NCBI GenBank assembly: GCA_001600095.1
Contig: BCIX01000001.1
Coordinates: 5,667,198 to 5,731,197, forward strand
Length of the DNA stretch: 64,000 nucleotides
Direction of reading: 5' to 3'
Origin: Bullera alba
Taxonomy: Eukaryota > Basidiomycota > Tremellomycetes > Tremellales > Bulleraceae
Position numbers and translations under genes: made by a program. Every line of letters starts with the position of its first letter. Position 1 is the first letter of the stretch. The notes beneath the pieces were generated by a model that saw nothing but the letters and a program-made list of their open reading frames with translations, was not told where the DNA came from and made no database searches. Of the stretch, positions 12,858-24,827 are shown piece by piece.

Positions 12858-15377
12858 CTAGGAAGACACATCGGCGGTAGTAATCTGCTCTGCTCGTAAT
12901 GTTTCCCCATTAGAAGACCCCATGGCCTCTGGGGTGGGGATCTCTAACTTGCCATTTTGTGTCCGTGGAGAGGCGTCCTGCGGCTTCGCGCTGCCATTGC
13001 TTCGATCAGCCTTCTTAATGTCCTTTTTCAGATCTCCGACCCCCAACAACGCCCCATAGTATGTCCTCATCTCTCTCTCTGCTTGCCTATTCGCTTCGGT
13101 GACCAAGTGGTATAGATCCACTAAGCGGGATCAGCGGTGCCCGCTGTTTAGGACCCACCTTTCCACTTTGTAGAACGGCTGGCAAGATGCCAACCCGGTC
13201 GTAGACCGGTCAAGGCGTGTGCCTCCACTCCAGGTTCCGTCCTACCCGAGTTCTGCTCTTTGGATAGTAAGGGCGAGGTGTACCACGTTTGCGTGCTGGG
13301 ATCCAGGAGATCAGGATATAGCCGCCCTGCCACATCTAGCACAATCAGCAACAGCGAAGTCCATCGACGCAACAAGCTCACCGAAGATGTCCACCATGAC
13401 CTCGGAGTCAGGCTCGTTGAGCCGCTTATACCCATAACCTCTTGTAGTCGGGTGCTTCTTCGGTTTGGGGACGTTTCTGGATGTCGGTTGATTCGAGTAC
13501 ACTGGCTGAGCGAGAGTCTCGTCGACTACCTCGTACACATCGCCATACGCCATGCAACGCCACGCCGGAATGCTCTCGGTCGCATCGGGCGAGACCTCGA
13601 CTGTGATCTTCCTAGCTGGTTCAGCTCATTTCCGGATGCTGCGGCTTACTTTATCCGTAAGAGTGCCGCTTGGTCTAGTGCTCCTGGCGACGGCACACCA
13701 AAAGTCTCTCGAGGCAATTGCCCTCGGGTTTTCTTCAACCTGACCATATCGTCTACCCATATCCTTTCGCCGCCCAACCAGAGGCCCTAGATATTAGCAA
13801 TGGATCAGGGCGCGAAGAGCATACCTGGTATAGTGTCGTCAATTGATTGTCGATCGATGCCTTGTCCTCTGCACTAATCGACGTGATGGGAATCTTGTAC
13901 ACCTTGTCGGTGATCGTCCAAGCGTCGACGATGACCTATTGTCAGATCGGCCCACACCGTTTACTCACAGATGCGATTTTGAACGCTAAACTTAGGCGAA
14001 ACGCAGCGACCTCCCAACTCTTTGCTGTCTCTTTAAACATATACCTCTTACACCACTTGGATCTCCACCTCGTGTCCAGCTCGGCTTCAGTCGTAGGAGG
14101 CTGTGTCCCTCTCATCTTATCCTCGGCCAACTCGGCTTGAACACCACTCCGCATGATTCTTGTTGCTTCTTTGCCTAACATTTCCCATCCTACTTTGCCG
14201 GAGAAAAGATCGAAACCAATCGTGTAAGGTAACATCTCTTCCGACCTGCGAATCACCTCGTCGTTTCTGTTGAACAGGCCCAATGGCCGAATGTGATAAT
14301 CGGTACTTTTTACGTGTTTCTGGTCTTTTGGGGAGGCGCCATCTTGCGGCTTAGGGGCCGTCTTTCCGTCCTGACCTCCACCTGCAGACATACTGCGACT
14401 CTGCTTTATCGCAGCCACTGTCCCTGGCCAGTGTGTAATGTCAGGAAGGGGCGGTTCCTGTTTCGGCGGTAGGATGGTCTCAATCCTGAACCACACGGTC
14501 TCGCCTTGTCTGAACCTCCTACCCGATTTCAAGGCCTCTCGGCGATCAGGAAGGACGGAAGAGATTTCCTCTTCGGAAGACTCGGGATCGATCTTCCGTC
14601 TCTTGGAAGATGGTTTGGATTCTGTGGCCGAGGGAGGTCGCTTGTGGGAGACGGGAGTTTCGGACTTGCTGAGCTTTTGCCTTGCGGCAGAAGATGATTT
14701 GTTGTATATACAGCCGCACTAAAGATACATGAGCATAAGAAAGAGATGGGTCTTTACACACCTGAGAGTGGTCGTCGAGGGGTTTGGAGGTGTCAAGGAG
14801 CCAGTCGACGTGGGGGAGAAATTCGTTCGGGCTTCTGAAGTATTTCTAAAGCGGGTGAGGATATGTTCGGTTCCGGCTAGACTCACTTTGCCTATAGAGG
14901 GGCATCCCTGTGCACAGCAGCAAGTCAGCTTTGTTAGGTTTTGGCCATTGTATCCGTACTTTCATATAGACGTCGACCCGTTCTTTCTGGTCGGCTCCTG
15001 ATCTCGGCTTGTGATGTCCCGTCAGGACGTAGCCTGGTGGTAGTTTGATTCGGAATGGCATCGCCGAGGCTATGTTTGTCAACAGTCAGCTCAGCACTGG
15101 GGTCGAGGAAGGTGTTCAGCTGCGTGAGTATGAGCGAGCCGGGGCAGGGGAAAGCAGGGTGAGGTGATGTTTTGGACCACTACGCACGCTTTGCCTTCAG
15201 CTTTTCGGCCACGTATTGCCCGATTCGTTTCTCGTATAGCTCGTACTTCTCATTAGACCCCGGGAGGATCTCCCACCAGCTTTCGACAGGGTCGGGCTTT
15301 TGCTGCTCGGCCGTGGGCCAAGCGGCTCTGGTCCCATCCGAGCGTGGCCACTCGAGGCCTGGAGTATAGTATGTCAT
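12858..15377 (-). CDS. Clr2-like transcription-silencing protein
   Basis: Ten exons: 15377-15188, 15069-14960, 14907-14887, 14845-14762, 14718-13969, 13935-13825, 13786-13650, 13611-13382, 13335-13159, 13120-12858; 690 residues. The N-terminal third carries the Clr2 pattern: MPFRIKLPPGYVL, GCPSIGK-KYFRSPNEFLPHVDWLL at about 101-124, then a CxC. After a basic linker (SKRRKID) comes a second module beginning RRFRQGETVWFRIE...ITHWPGTVAAI, also typical of Clr2. In fission yeast Clr2 is a subunit of the SHREC deacetylase/remodeller that silences heterochromatin; that role here is inferred from family. Exon 3 is 21 nt and supplies GCPSIGK; without it the frame breaks. The ATG at 15377 is used because the six codons before it start with TTG. 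Confidence 0.72.
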
Positions 15378-15846
15378 GACGGAATGTTGAGACAAGGTCG
15401 CGCGGGGAGTATCAAGATGTCGCCATCACATTCAATGTTGTTGTAGGTTGTTGTTGTTGAGTTATCTTTCCTCGCCAGGAGAGCCCGCTTGCTGGCCGCT
15501 TGAGTCACCTTGACGCGCCCCGTGCCTGGCGGAGAACATGAGATTCCCGCTTGGGAGGAAATCCGAAAAAATACAAGTCAACCAATATTTCAAGATCTCA
15601 TTTCGACCGTCACGCATACTGCTGCAACTTTAGGACCTGTCTGCGCTATCACTACATCGACGTACTGCACTCGTACAGCCACAGCCCACTGGTATCTGTG
15701 TAAGCTAAGCGGGAGAACAGGGGATAACAGCCGGCCCAAAGATCATAGGTCTCAGCAGTCGCAGGAACACATTGAGGGAAGACGGCTAGAAGGAGAACGG
15801 CGATAGAAGAACATCTGATATCGGACAATCGGCGGGTCTAGACGAG
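15378..15846. promoter_or_regulatory. Divergent promoter region, Clr2-like / uL14m genes
   Basis: About 470 bases between divergent starts. Nothing coding recognised. Confidence 0.4.
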
Positions 15847-16521
15847 ATGTTGGGCTTGAAATCTGTCATGAATGTGAGCAGACACGCTCCTGTGAAGGGT
15901 CTCTCAAACTTACTAGCACAGGTCATCGACAATTCGGGTGCTGTGCAGGCGGAACTCATCAACGTGTTCAAATGCAAACCCTCGCGGAAAAAGTCGGTCG
16001 GTGTGGGCTATGTCGGTAAGTTGCAAAGTCGTGCAACAACGCGGCGAAGCTCGGGTGCTGAGTATCGAATAGGGGACGAGGTCAAAGTGGTCGTGAAGAA
16101 GGCTAGGAGTATAGCTGCAACTACGCCCGGTCAGCAAGGTGGTCTGGTCCAAAAGATCAGAAGAGGGGACATGGCACGAGCCGTTATCGTCAGAACGAAG
16201 AAGGAGGTCCAGAGAGCAGACGGACGGATGATCAGGTAGGTAGAGAGCAGTCGCTGCTGCCTTATTTCACATCACAGTGAAACAGGTCGACTAACTCCCA
16301 GACTTAGATTCGACGACTCGGCTTGCGTTTTGCTCAACAACAAAGGCGAGATGATGGGTACGAGAATATCGGGTCCCGTCTCCGCCGCTCTTAGGGACTT
16401 TGACGGCGGAGGTGCTCCCGGTGGCAAGTGGGCCAAGGTGATCAGTTTAGCGCCAAAGGTGAGTCGAGTATCCAGTGAACAACGAGGAACTCGTGACTGA
16501 AGTGCACCTCAGGTCGTATAA
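15847..16521 (+). CDS. MRPL38: Mitochondrial large-subunit ribosomal protein uL14m
   Basis: Binds 23S-type rRNA at the subunit interface of the mitoribosome. Exons 15847-16235, 16308-16458 and 16513-16521 give 182 residues. Motifs of the L14 family are clear: [80 protein letters not shown]. It is longer than bacterial L14 by an N-terminal extension and an inserted loop, as usual in fungal mitochondria. The last exon encodes only Val-Val-stop. The RsfS-like protein nearby at 11665-12627 is the expected functional partner of uL14, though distance and strand argue against co-regulation. Confidence 0.9.
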
Positions 16522-16822
16522 GTGTTTCTCTGATTCCGATTCTTCATACTGCATTGTTCTCATAAGACATCATGTAACCAGTAGACCATCCGCGATGCGT
16601 GCGGTGCTGCAAGTTGTCCGTATTTGAATTTCAGGAATGGGGTGCGAGAGAGACAACTCATCGATCGACATGCATGTTGCATGCGGGCAGTAGCAAATTA
16701 CGTAACTCGCCTCAGATCTCTCGATGTCCTGATCAGGTCCTCGCCTCCTTTCGTTGAGTCTTTCTGCGTTGCTCTCCGCAATCCGAGAAGTCTCTCTACA
16801 GCTATATCTATCTCATGATACC
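16522..16822. other. Intergenic, no gene seen
   Basis: About 300 bases between two plus-strand genes; nothing coding recognised. Confidence 0.4.
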
Positions 16823-17505
16823 ATGGCCTCGAGCTCGAAGCCACAGGGCCCGAAAGAGTGAGCAGGAACATCAGCTCCAGGAGCATGTGCTGAAGTAAGC
16901 ACATCAGAACACCCTGGCCGTCGACAGTGATAGACGCCTCGACTCATGGCGCTATTGCCTTTTGTCAAATATACTACGAGACCTACGATGAGCCCACACG
17001 GCGCGCAGTGGTCAGTACATTCATCCCCGAATTATAGCAGGATGCAGCTGACAGGGCTGTAGGAGCTGCCAAAGCTGTATCTCCCCACGGCGAAGATAGT
17101 CTGGAATGGCAACGCCGTTTCGGCAGAGGGATTGCCTGCTTTCCTGGCCTCCATCCCCCTTTCACGGCATGATCTCCAGACATTAGACTGTCATCCTACA
17201 GAAGGTCAGTCATAGCATCGCCCATCTGCTAAGCTTTCAGGAATCGACCCTTCCAATCCCGCGCCAGACCTCATTGTCACTGTAATGGGATCCGTCCTTC
17301 ACGGACCCAGTGTCATGCAGCATCCGGATTCGACGAACAGGGAGCTACCGCCCCAAGATCACCCGAGGAAGTTTCACGAGGTGTTCGTCCTTCGGGCAGC
17401 CGAAGCCACAGAGGGTGGTCAGCCAAAGGTGTGCCAGATTGCAAAGACTAATATGCTAATGTACAGTACGCTATACACAGCTCGGCCTTCAGATTCATCG
17501 GGTAA
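16823..17505 (+). CDS. NTF2-fold mRNA export factor, NXT1/p15 type
   Basis: Five exons (16823-16857, 16908-17010, 17063-17204, 17241-17428, 17467-17505), 168 residues. Family pattern of the NTF2-related export protein that pairs with NXF1/Mex67: AIAFCQIYYETYDEPTRR, LPKLYLPTAKIVWNGNAVS, LDCHPTEG, DLIVTVMGSVLHG, KFHEVFVLR and a C-terminal YAIHSSAFRFIG. Animals and most fungi outside Saccharomycotina use this p15-type subunit instead of Mtr2. In exon 1 the ATG at 16823 joins in frame only through the acceptor at 16907; the next acceptor downstream would give a stop. Function by family; acts at the nuclear pore. Confidence 0.82.
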
Positions 17506-17544
17506 CCATCTTCATACATGCATACTGCTACGACTCCCTACTTC

Positions 17545-20110
17545 CTAGAACTTGGCAAACGAATCCGTCTTTCCGCCCTCTGCGTCTTGATACGCAGCGT
17601 CGATCTCGGCCTTGTACATCTTTGCCGCTTGCGCCCTGAGGATGTCAGCGAAATTCGAGTCGGCAACTCACCTTTTCACTTTCATCGTCGGCGTCAGAAT
17701 CGACTCTGGGAATGGCGTGGCGGTGAGGTGGACAGCCTTGATCGTCTCGAATCTACCAGACGTCAGTGGAAGTCGCGAGTCGCGAGAATCTCTTCTCACC
17801 CATTGAGCTTGTATTTTTTGCTGATCTTACCAAGCGAAGCCAAGACGGCTTGCTTGAACTTCTTGTCCTGGGCGTACTTGTCGATCGAGGCGAGATCTGT
17901 CGGGGCAACAGTCTTACCGAAGAGGGATTTGATCAAACCAGTAGCGTTCACCGGGTCGAGCACACCAACACCGATCAGTGATGACCGGGTAGAGTCTCCG
18001 TGAACGAGGAGCTGGGCGAAGACTGGGTTCAAGGCGTACATTCCCTCGAGCTTCTCCAAAGCGACGTATTCGCTAAAACTGTTAGCTATGTTGTCAAATC
18101 CGCTGACTCACCCCTGGGACAACTTGACGACGTTTTTGATTCGGTCAATGATCTTGAGTCGACCGGCAGAGTCAAACTCGGCCACGTCTCCGGTGTGCAT
18201 CCAGCCCTCGGAGTCGATCGTCTTTGCCGTGTTGACCGGGTCGTGGAGGTATCCGGGGGTAATGTTCTCGCCTCGCAGGCAGAGCTCTCCTCGAGGGTTG
18301 GGCTTGTCATTGCTGGTGTAGCCCATCTCCGGTACGTCCATGAGGACAGCCTCGTTACATGGCTGTAGAGGTCCGCAGGTGCCGACAGCGTCGACATCCC
18401 ATGCGATACCTTTACTGCAGGTACCAACGGTCTCCGTCATACCGAAGCCCTGGATCGCATCCGTCGCAAAGGCGACTTTGATCATTTGGTGAACATCGCC
18501 AGCAAGCGGTGCCGAACCGGAACTGAGGAACAGGATCTCTCCACCAAGCAGAGCTTTGATCTGGCTGTCAGCTGAGTCCATAAGATGTTGCTCACCTTTC
18601 TGAAGACCAGAGCGTCGTAAACCGCGTGCGTGACTTGGCCCTTCTCCTTCCAAGCGGCTAGCTTCGTGTTGACCGCTCGAGTGAGCAATGCACCCTTGAG
18701 ACCACCGGCGTCCATTTGGGCCTTGATGGCAGCGTGGAGTCTGTTGAAGATTCTCGGCACTCCTGGCATGTAGTGAGGCTTGATGATCTGAGCATCTTCA
18801 AGTAGTCTCAACGTATCTCCCGTTGTGAAGCCGATCGTTCCGTCACAGTAGATGACCAAGAGCTGGAGGAATCGCTCGTAGATATGACTGAGGGGAAGGT
18901 ATGACAGGAATCGCCATTCCGTACCGATCAAACCGATATTCGCCCCGAGAGCGTTGGAAATGATGGCTCGAGTGAAGTTTCGGTTTGTGAGGACGACACC
19001 CTTGGGGTCTCCGGTCGTTCCACTGGTGTAGCTGATAGTGACAATTCGCTCGAGATCCAACTCGTGCTCTTCTGGGATTCCGGGCACGACACCGGCTTCA
19101 CACTTGACTCCCTCGGTCTGACCGTAGAGTTCGAGCTCGGCGAAATCGAGGAATTCGACGTTCACAGTGGCCGCCCACTCGTTGTAGACTTTGCGCTGAG
19201 AAGCGGAGAGCTTGTCCATGCAGACTATGACTCGGAGTGTTGGGCATTCTGGAGCGATTTTGAGCAGCTCTGTCAGGTGATTGGCTGATGCAAACACGAT
19301 GGGCAATGGGCAATGGTTGATGCTGTTCGTCAGCACAGCTCGCAACTCGGAGCACTCACATGTATTTTCCTACGTCTGGTCCTAGGGTCTCGTACAGACT
19401 GACACTGACGAGACCGTATGACTGAGCGGCAATGTCGACCACCTGCCACTCCTCTCTGTTTTTACTCCACACACCGACCGCCCAACCTCTTCTCGCGCCG
19501 TTTTTGGCCCTGTTTTCATTGCCAAACGACGGGATGTTTGGGAAGGTGATTTCAGGTGGGGAGACTGGGTGTTTCTCGGTCGGGGCGGAGGTCAATCGAC
19601 CGGATCGTTCTAGCCCGAGCAGGGCAGAACCGATGGCGTCTCGGCGAGCTTGGACCGCGGCGTAGGAGGTTGGAATGAGATCCTTGCCGTAAACTGGCTC
19701 TTCGTCAAAATTGTCCGAGTTGAGAACGTTTCTTCGAAGAAACAAGGCCAGATTTGGATGTCGAGCAACACCTGTTTGTTAGCTCCTGACGTTTTGTAGC
19801 AGACTCACTCTGATCAAACAGCTCGACCAAGGTTCTTGGCTCTCCTGGCGCGGCCAGTCGTTCGACGGGCCACAAGGCTAAAGGTCAGCCATGACCGGAA
19901 TGTCCATACTCACAGCTCTTGTAGATCCCTGAGAGCGGTTAGCGAAGGACAGCTGGGGGTTGTGCTTGACACTCACCTGATCGACCTTCTTTCTTCGATC
20001 CAGGGACAACCTAACAAAGGATTAGTATCCCCTGTCCTCACATTCGACATCGCACCCACGAAACTCTGGTTCTTGAGGTCCAGATCAGCGGGATATTCGA
20101 CAAACGGCAT
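17545..20110 (-). CDS. FAA1: Long-chain acyl-CoA synthetase (fatty acid activation)
   Basis: Makes acyl-CoA from long-chain fatty acid, ATP and CoA for lipid synthesis, beta-oxidation and protein acylation. Exons: 20110-20060, 20010-19977, 19928-19914, 19877-19809, 19771-19360, 19322-18596, 18560-18112, 18072-17800, 17752-17672, 17635-17545; 733 residues, a normal FAA length. Motifs: N-terminal VVPGSKKEG, the AMP-binding loop ISYTSGTTGDPKGVVLTN (Tyr at about 292), GFGMTE, the hinge region GWMHTGDVAEFDSAGRLKIIDR and NVVKLSQGEYVALE. Exon 3 is a 15-nt microexon (GIYKS). No peroxisomal C-terminal tripeptide is seen (ends AKF), so it is probably an ER or lipid-droplet enzyme. FAA1 versus FAA4 cannot be separated. 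Confidence 0.9.
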
Positions 20111-20450
20111 GATGAGCGGTACTACAAGCGAGGCAAAGGCTGTAGAAGGTGAAGATGAACAAGGTGATGTAGTCGGTCACGAGTTGAGGAGAAAGACGAG
20201 TGACAACCGCCCACCGTGCCCCGTCTCCCGCGGGGGGCCCGGCAAGCCTGGCGATTAAAGTAACCGGGCGACCAAGCAAAGCGGAATCAAAATTCACTGC
20301 ACGGTCATCGACCTGCATCAGGTGGGCAGCTACAAGTAGCTACAAGTATAACTAGCAAGCCCTTTTGGCTCGACGTTCATGACGACGGCAACCACTGGGA
20401 TCGCGCATCGATTGTAGCCTGTGTGGCTACTCTACTGCTTGATCCACCTG
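20111..20450. other. Intergenic, no gene seen
   Basis: About 340 bases upstream of the acyl-CoA synthetase gene and downstream of the amidase gene. Nothing coding recognised. Confidence 0.4.
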
Positions 20451-21562
20451 TTACACCCCCACTTTTGCGATATCCGGGTACACCTCGAACCGCCTCTGGA
20501 CGGTCACCGGCAGATTTCGGCGCGTCGTCGCCAGCATTTCAGGGTCTGATGTCAGTGCTGTCCTGCATGTCACAAACGCACCAATGTCGGCGTAGATGGT
20601 CGCGGGATGCTCGTCGGCTTCGTCAAGAACCTCGCCGCTGAACATCAGCTCGAGCCATCGATGCTAACTCACAGAGGATTGACGACCATACTATGACCCC
20701 AAGCCTGATATGCTGAATCGGGGTTTCTAGCTGGCGAGCACATTGCAACAAACATCTGGTTGTCGACAGCTCGAGCTCGCTGCAGGAGTGTCCAATGAAG
20801 TGGGCCGGTGGTGGTGTTGAACGCGGCTGGGTAGATCATAGCAACACAACCTTGCCTAGCGGCAATCATGGCCATCTCCGGGAACCGCTAGTCATCGTCA
20901 GCGGGGTGATCTTGGGTCGACTCACAATGTCGTAGCAGATACCCAGGCCAATCTTGCCAAATGGAGCATCGAACGTGGTCAGGTGGTTGCCGGGGGACAG
21001 AGAGTCCGATTCCTACATGTCAGCCATGCCCTTGGTGGTTGTCACCCACCTTGAATGTCTGCTTGCCGGGAATGTCGATATCGAACAAGTGGACCTTTCG
21101 GTGCTTCGCTACGAGGTTGCCTAGATGTCAGCTCTTCTGAACACAGGATTGCCTACCTTCTGGGTCGTACGCCGTGGCCGAGTTGTAGATCTTATCCGTA
21201 GAAGACTCAATCTCGGGGATAGAGCCTGACTATTAGCGAAGCGTCTTTCCTCCACGCTGCTCACCTCCTATCAGCCAGCACCCAGCATCCTTTGCCATCT
21301 TCCTCATAGCCTTGACTGTCTCCCCTTCGTCCTCGTCTCGTTTGCCCACATCTGGTATCTTCTCGGAATACTCTCTAAACTTGGTAACAGCGTACGGGCT
21401 GTTCCAGATCTCGGGGAGAACGATCAAGTGCGGCTTAGGTGACGAGCTTGCAGCTTTAGATACGGCTTCCCTTGCGAGCTCAATGTTGGATGCTTTGACC
21501 GGTCCAGTATGGCCGATTTGGAGGAGCGCCAGTCTGAACGGCTGAGCCTTGATAGACGCCAT
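20451..21562 (-). CDS. NIT2: Nitrilase-superfamily omega-amidase, Nit2 type
   Basis: Hydrolyses alpha-ketoglutaramate and similar amides, a metabolite-repair step linked to glutamine transamination. Exons 21562-21265, 21225-21157, 21120-21050, 21012-20926, 20887-20673, 20637-20582 and 20545-20451 give 296 residues. The catalytic triad of the superfamily is complete: Glu51 in [11 protein letters not shown], Lys131 in KHRKVHLFD, and Cys172 in [14 protein letters not shown]. Further family motifs are [23 protein letters not shown] and WGHSMVVNP. There is no transit peptide, so it is probably cytosolic. Nit2 is preferred over Nit1/Nit3 because of the WNSPYAV and NTTTGPLHW context; that choice is moderately sure. 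Confidence 0.87.
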
Positions 21563-22050
21563 AGCGGATGAGGCTCAGTCTGAGCGGGAGGATTGCAATG
21601 CTGATATACCGGAGTGTCTCTGACAATCGAATTCACCAAGTGCGGATTAGGAAGCTGCAACCAAGGGAGAGAAAGAGTGACCTACTAAGTTACAGTACTT
21701 TGATCGCAGGCAGTAACAGACGTCGGAGAGTCGAAGAAGCTGCTGCACAGTGCAGGCAGCAAGCTACCGTCGGAACCCGCCCGGAAAACGGCTAGCGCTT
21801 ATGATAAGACCAATTTTGGGCCCAACAGCGCGCATGTGGAGTGGGTGAGTCATCGATCGGTGATCGGAGACCGAGTTTCATCTTTTAACAGAGGCCAGTC
21901 TTCTCGCTCGTCTAGATCTTCCATTACGCATCGAATCGGTGGTGAACGTTGAACTTGGGAATCGGACATCATGTTCTGATTGATGGTCTTGTGAGATCCA
22001 TAGAAGTATACGCTGGCTGGTGCCTCTGGGTATCGAATTTCTCCAACAAC
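21563..22050. promoter_or_regulatory. Divergent promoter region, amidase / Zn2Cys6 factor
   Basis: About 490 bases between divergent starts. Some of it may be 5' leader of the transcription factor. No clear additional exon. Confidence 0.4.
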
Positions 22051-24649
22051 ATGCCGCTGGCAAGGGTCAAAGAGAGCTGTTTGCCGTGGTGAGTCAGAGC
22101 GCGTTGATCAACACTGAACCTCTCTTCAGCCGGCAGCGCAAGTCGAGATGCAACGCAGAGTCTGTGAGTTCTGACTGGAGCTCATTGAGCTAATCTTTAC
22201 TTAGCCATGCTCGTCATGCGTGCTTCGAGGAACCGAGAACGACTGCTACCTCCCGTCTCAACTAGCATCAGATGGAACACCAAAGGCCGGGCCGTCACGC
22301 GAAAGGCGGTCACCAGGCATCAAGATAACCCCGACCGAGCGCAAACACACACATCCGGACCTTGCATATGGCGTTGCAGCCGAAGACTCACCACCGACCA
22401 AGGCTGAGAAGGAGAACTGGGCGAGAGTTCAGGTGGCCTTGCCATCAGTGGAAGCTTGCGAGATCTTGATAGAATATCTCTTGCAAGAGGTGAGCAGATC
22501 CTGCCGAATCTCGCTGACGCCAGTGCGACTGGCTTTGGCACTGCGCAGATGTTGTAGGCACGTTTCAATGCGCTTATCGCCGACAGGCATGCTCCAGCGA
22601 GGTCGCAGGATTGCTCTGCCTCTATATCGCCTTTCCAGCTATGTTCCTCGCCGATGTCCCCTCGATATACTACAAACCGCAGATCAATTGCACCATGAAC
22701 GAGCTGTCTGTGCGACTTTTCGATCAGGTCATGTGGTTCATCACCAAGCCCGAGCACAAAGGCAAGACGCCCGAGGACCCGCCGTTATCTCATCTTGTGG
22801 AGCCGGAGACATTGGAGGCCTTTGAACTACGGCTGGGAATAGTACACGTGTTGACCTTTTCGGGGAAGGGCAATTTGATGTTGGATATCGGTATTTCGGC
22901 CGTGGACATCGCCTTGAAGAAGGGATATATGGATGAGAGCTTGCCGAGCTGGAAGCTACTCGGCGATCAGGAGAGACAGGGGAGACGGCGCGTTGCCTGG
23001 AACCTGATATCCACGTGCAGGTGGGTAAAGGAGAGGGATCCGGAACTGACTATAGGTGGAAACTGCTCTTCATGACTCACGACCCGATGGCTCAGGCCAG
23101 GGTCAACCTGTGTCGACCTTCGGTGATCGACGCGCCGACGACTATGCCTGTTCGCCTTATCGAGAGGCGCGAGCCGGTCCCAACATTTCGTATGATGCGC
23201 ATAAAATCGCACGAAGAAATGCTTCGAGTGGGCAAATACCGAGATTTGCTCCTCGACATCTGCGAGTTGATGCCTCGGGTCCAGCAGTATCAGATGCAAG
23301 TAGGCAAGACTGATCCGGACACGCTGCTGGCAGAATGCGAAACACTCTGGCGAGAACTGGTCTACTGGCAGGAGACCAAATTGCCCCAAGCTGGTTTCGC
23401 ATCCCCGACCTCCAGCAACACCTCGCCCGAGGACTTTGACGATCTGGTCAAGGCACGGTATATCATCCAAAGTATGGTGCTACACATGGCATTTGGACAT
23501 ATCAGCGCGAACGTCTTGAGGTATTGGTTATCAGTCGGAGACAGCATCTCTGGATCTCCAACCGTCAGGCGCAAGCTCCATGACGCCTGCTTGGATAACG
23601 CCAAAAAGTCGATGATGACTATCCCGCTGGTGCAGAGGGCCATGGAGGCTAGGAATGGACCAATCATACTGCCCTTTGTGGCTGCCAACATCTTCAATGC
23701 CGCGACGACATTCGCGATACCCGTCCTTCGAGCGGTACGATCGAGAGTCGGCGGCAAGAGGAACCCTAGACCAGACGAAGAGGATATACGTGATCTGCCA
23801 GCGTGGCCAGAAGGTGTCACTGGCAGCCCTCCAGCGAGTGCCAAACGACCGAGATTGTTCCACAACGAAAACGACCCAACGCGCCGGGCGCTCATCGCGA
23901 TGAGGACGGCATCACCGAGTTCGTCCCATCAGTCGCCCCAGGACGACAAGGTGTTCACCCAGATGATGTATCCGACTCGCAAAGATAGCCTCTTTTCATC
24001 CCCGATGGAGGCTGAAAGCATGTCACGACAGCCTTCAAGCTCGAAACCTATTCCGGCGATGGTCTACAGCGATGCACTGGTCAGGGAATGTGCGACCAAC
24101 ATCCTCATCATACTCGACGGTCTCACGACGCTGAATGCCAATCCCTTGGGGTCTCAAGCCGAGCAGAGGCTGAGCGAACTGGTCACGCTGTATGGAATAC
24201 GCGAATCGCAGTACGTCCAGGCCAATCCACCCCCTTCAGCACCAGCGAACGTGGACGGAGGCCAAACGCCGGCCCTCATACGCAACTTTGCGACCAACGG
24301 CCTCGCAATGCATGGCTTCGGGACAATGGGTGAACCGATATCACCGTTGCCAGGGTATAAATCCGCTCCAGACAAGCCGCCTGTCACAGACACCGCCGGT
24401 CTCGGTCTTCCTCAGGACATGTACTTTCCACTCGATCAGTTGTTCTCCAGCAGTTACTACACCCAGCCGGCGAATCCTGGGTACACCTACACCGACCCCG
24501 CGTTTCCCGTTTACAATGTCAATAACGTCCAACCAGAGCCGACGCAGCAGCAAGCGCAGCCGGACCAAGCGTTTCTCAACAGCCTACTCCAGATGGACTC
24601 GTCCATTTGGCAGAATTTGCTGGACGCCGGCGCGTTCGCACCGAGTTGA
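22051..24649 (+). CDS. Zn2Cys6 fungal-specific transcription factor
   Basis: Five exons (22051-22088, 22130-22163, 22205-22489, 22587-23020, 23056-24649), 794 residues. The binuclear zinc cluster is split over three exons and rebuilds exactly: C10-x2-C13-x6-C20-x5-C26-x2-C29-x8-C38, with basic residues between C13 and C20. The middle homology region follows, with GLLCLYIAFPAMFLADVP, SAVDIALKKGYMDE, RRRVAWNLISTCR and later helices. The C-terminus is Gln/Pro/Asp-rich with YYTQPANPGYTYTDPAFP and may activate transcription. Gene-specific regulator acting in the nucleus; target pathway unknown. The intron at 22490-22586 is the least certain border, because a second acceptor lies 30 bases upstream but breaks the frame. 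Confidence 0.85.
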
Positions 24650-24827
24650 TAGTCAAGTGGTGTCTGAACGTCGTCCAGAACGGAGGGTGCGAATGTAATA
24701 TGTGTTGTAGCAAGCGATTGATTTTAATAGACCGCATAGATGTTGGGTATATAATATCGCAGTGAGCACGGTCGCCCTCGCACGACAGAGATGTAAGGTA
24801 TATTGTCCATAGCTACACACACTCGTA

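Noticed and set aside
14846..14907. Reading Clr2-like exon 2 straight through to LLLCTGMPLYRQ
   Set aside because: That version cannot be joined in frame to KYFRSPNEF. Splicing out 14908-14959 and using the 21-nt exon gives GCPSIGK-KYFRSP, which fits the family.
16928..17010. Acceptor at 16927 in the NXT1-like gene
   Set aside because: It puts the next exon in a frame with an early stop; the acceptor at 16907 keeps the NTF2-fold frame.
23362..23895. Long minus-strand frame inside the Zn2Cys6 factor
   Set aside because: Antisense shadow; the plus strand carries the zinc cluster and middle homology region in one consistent model.
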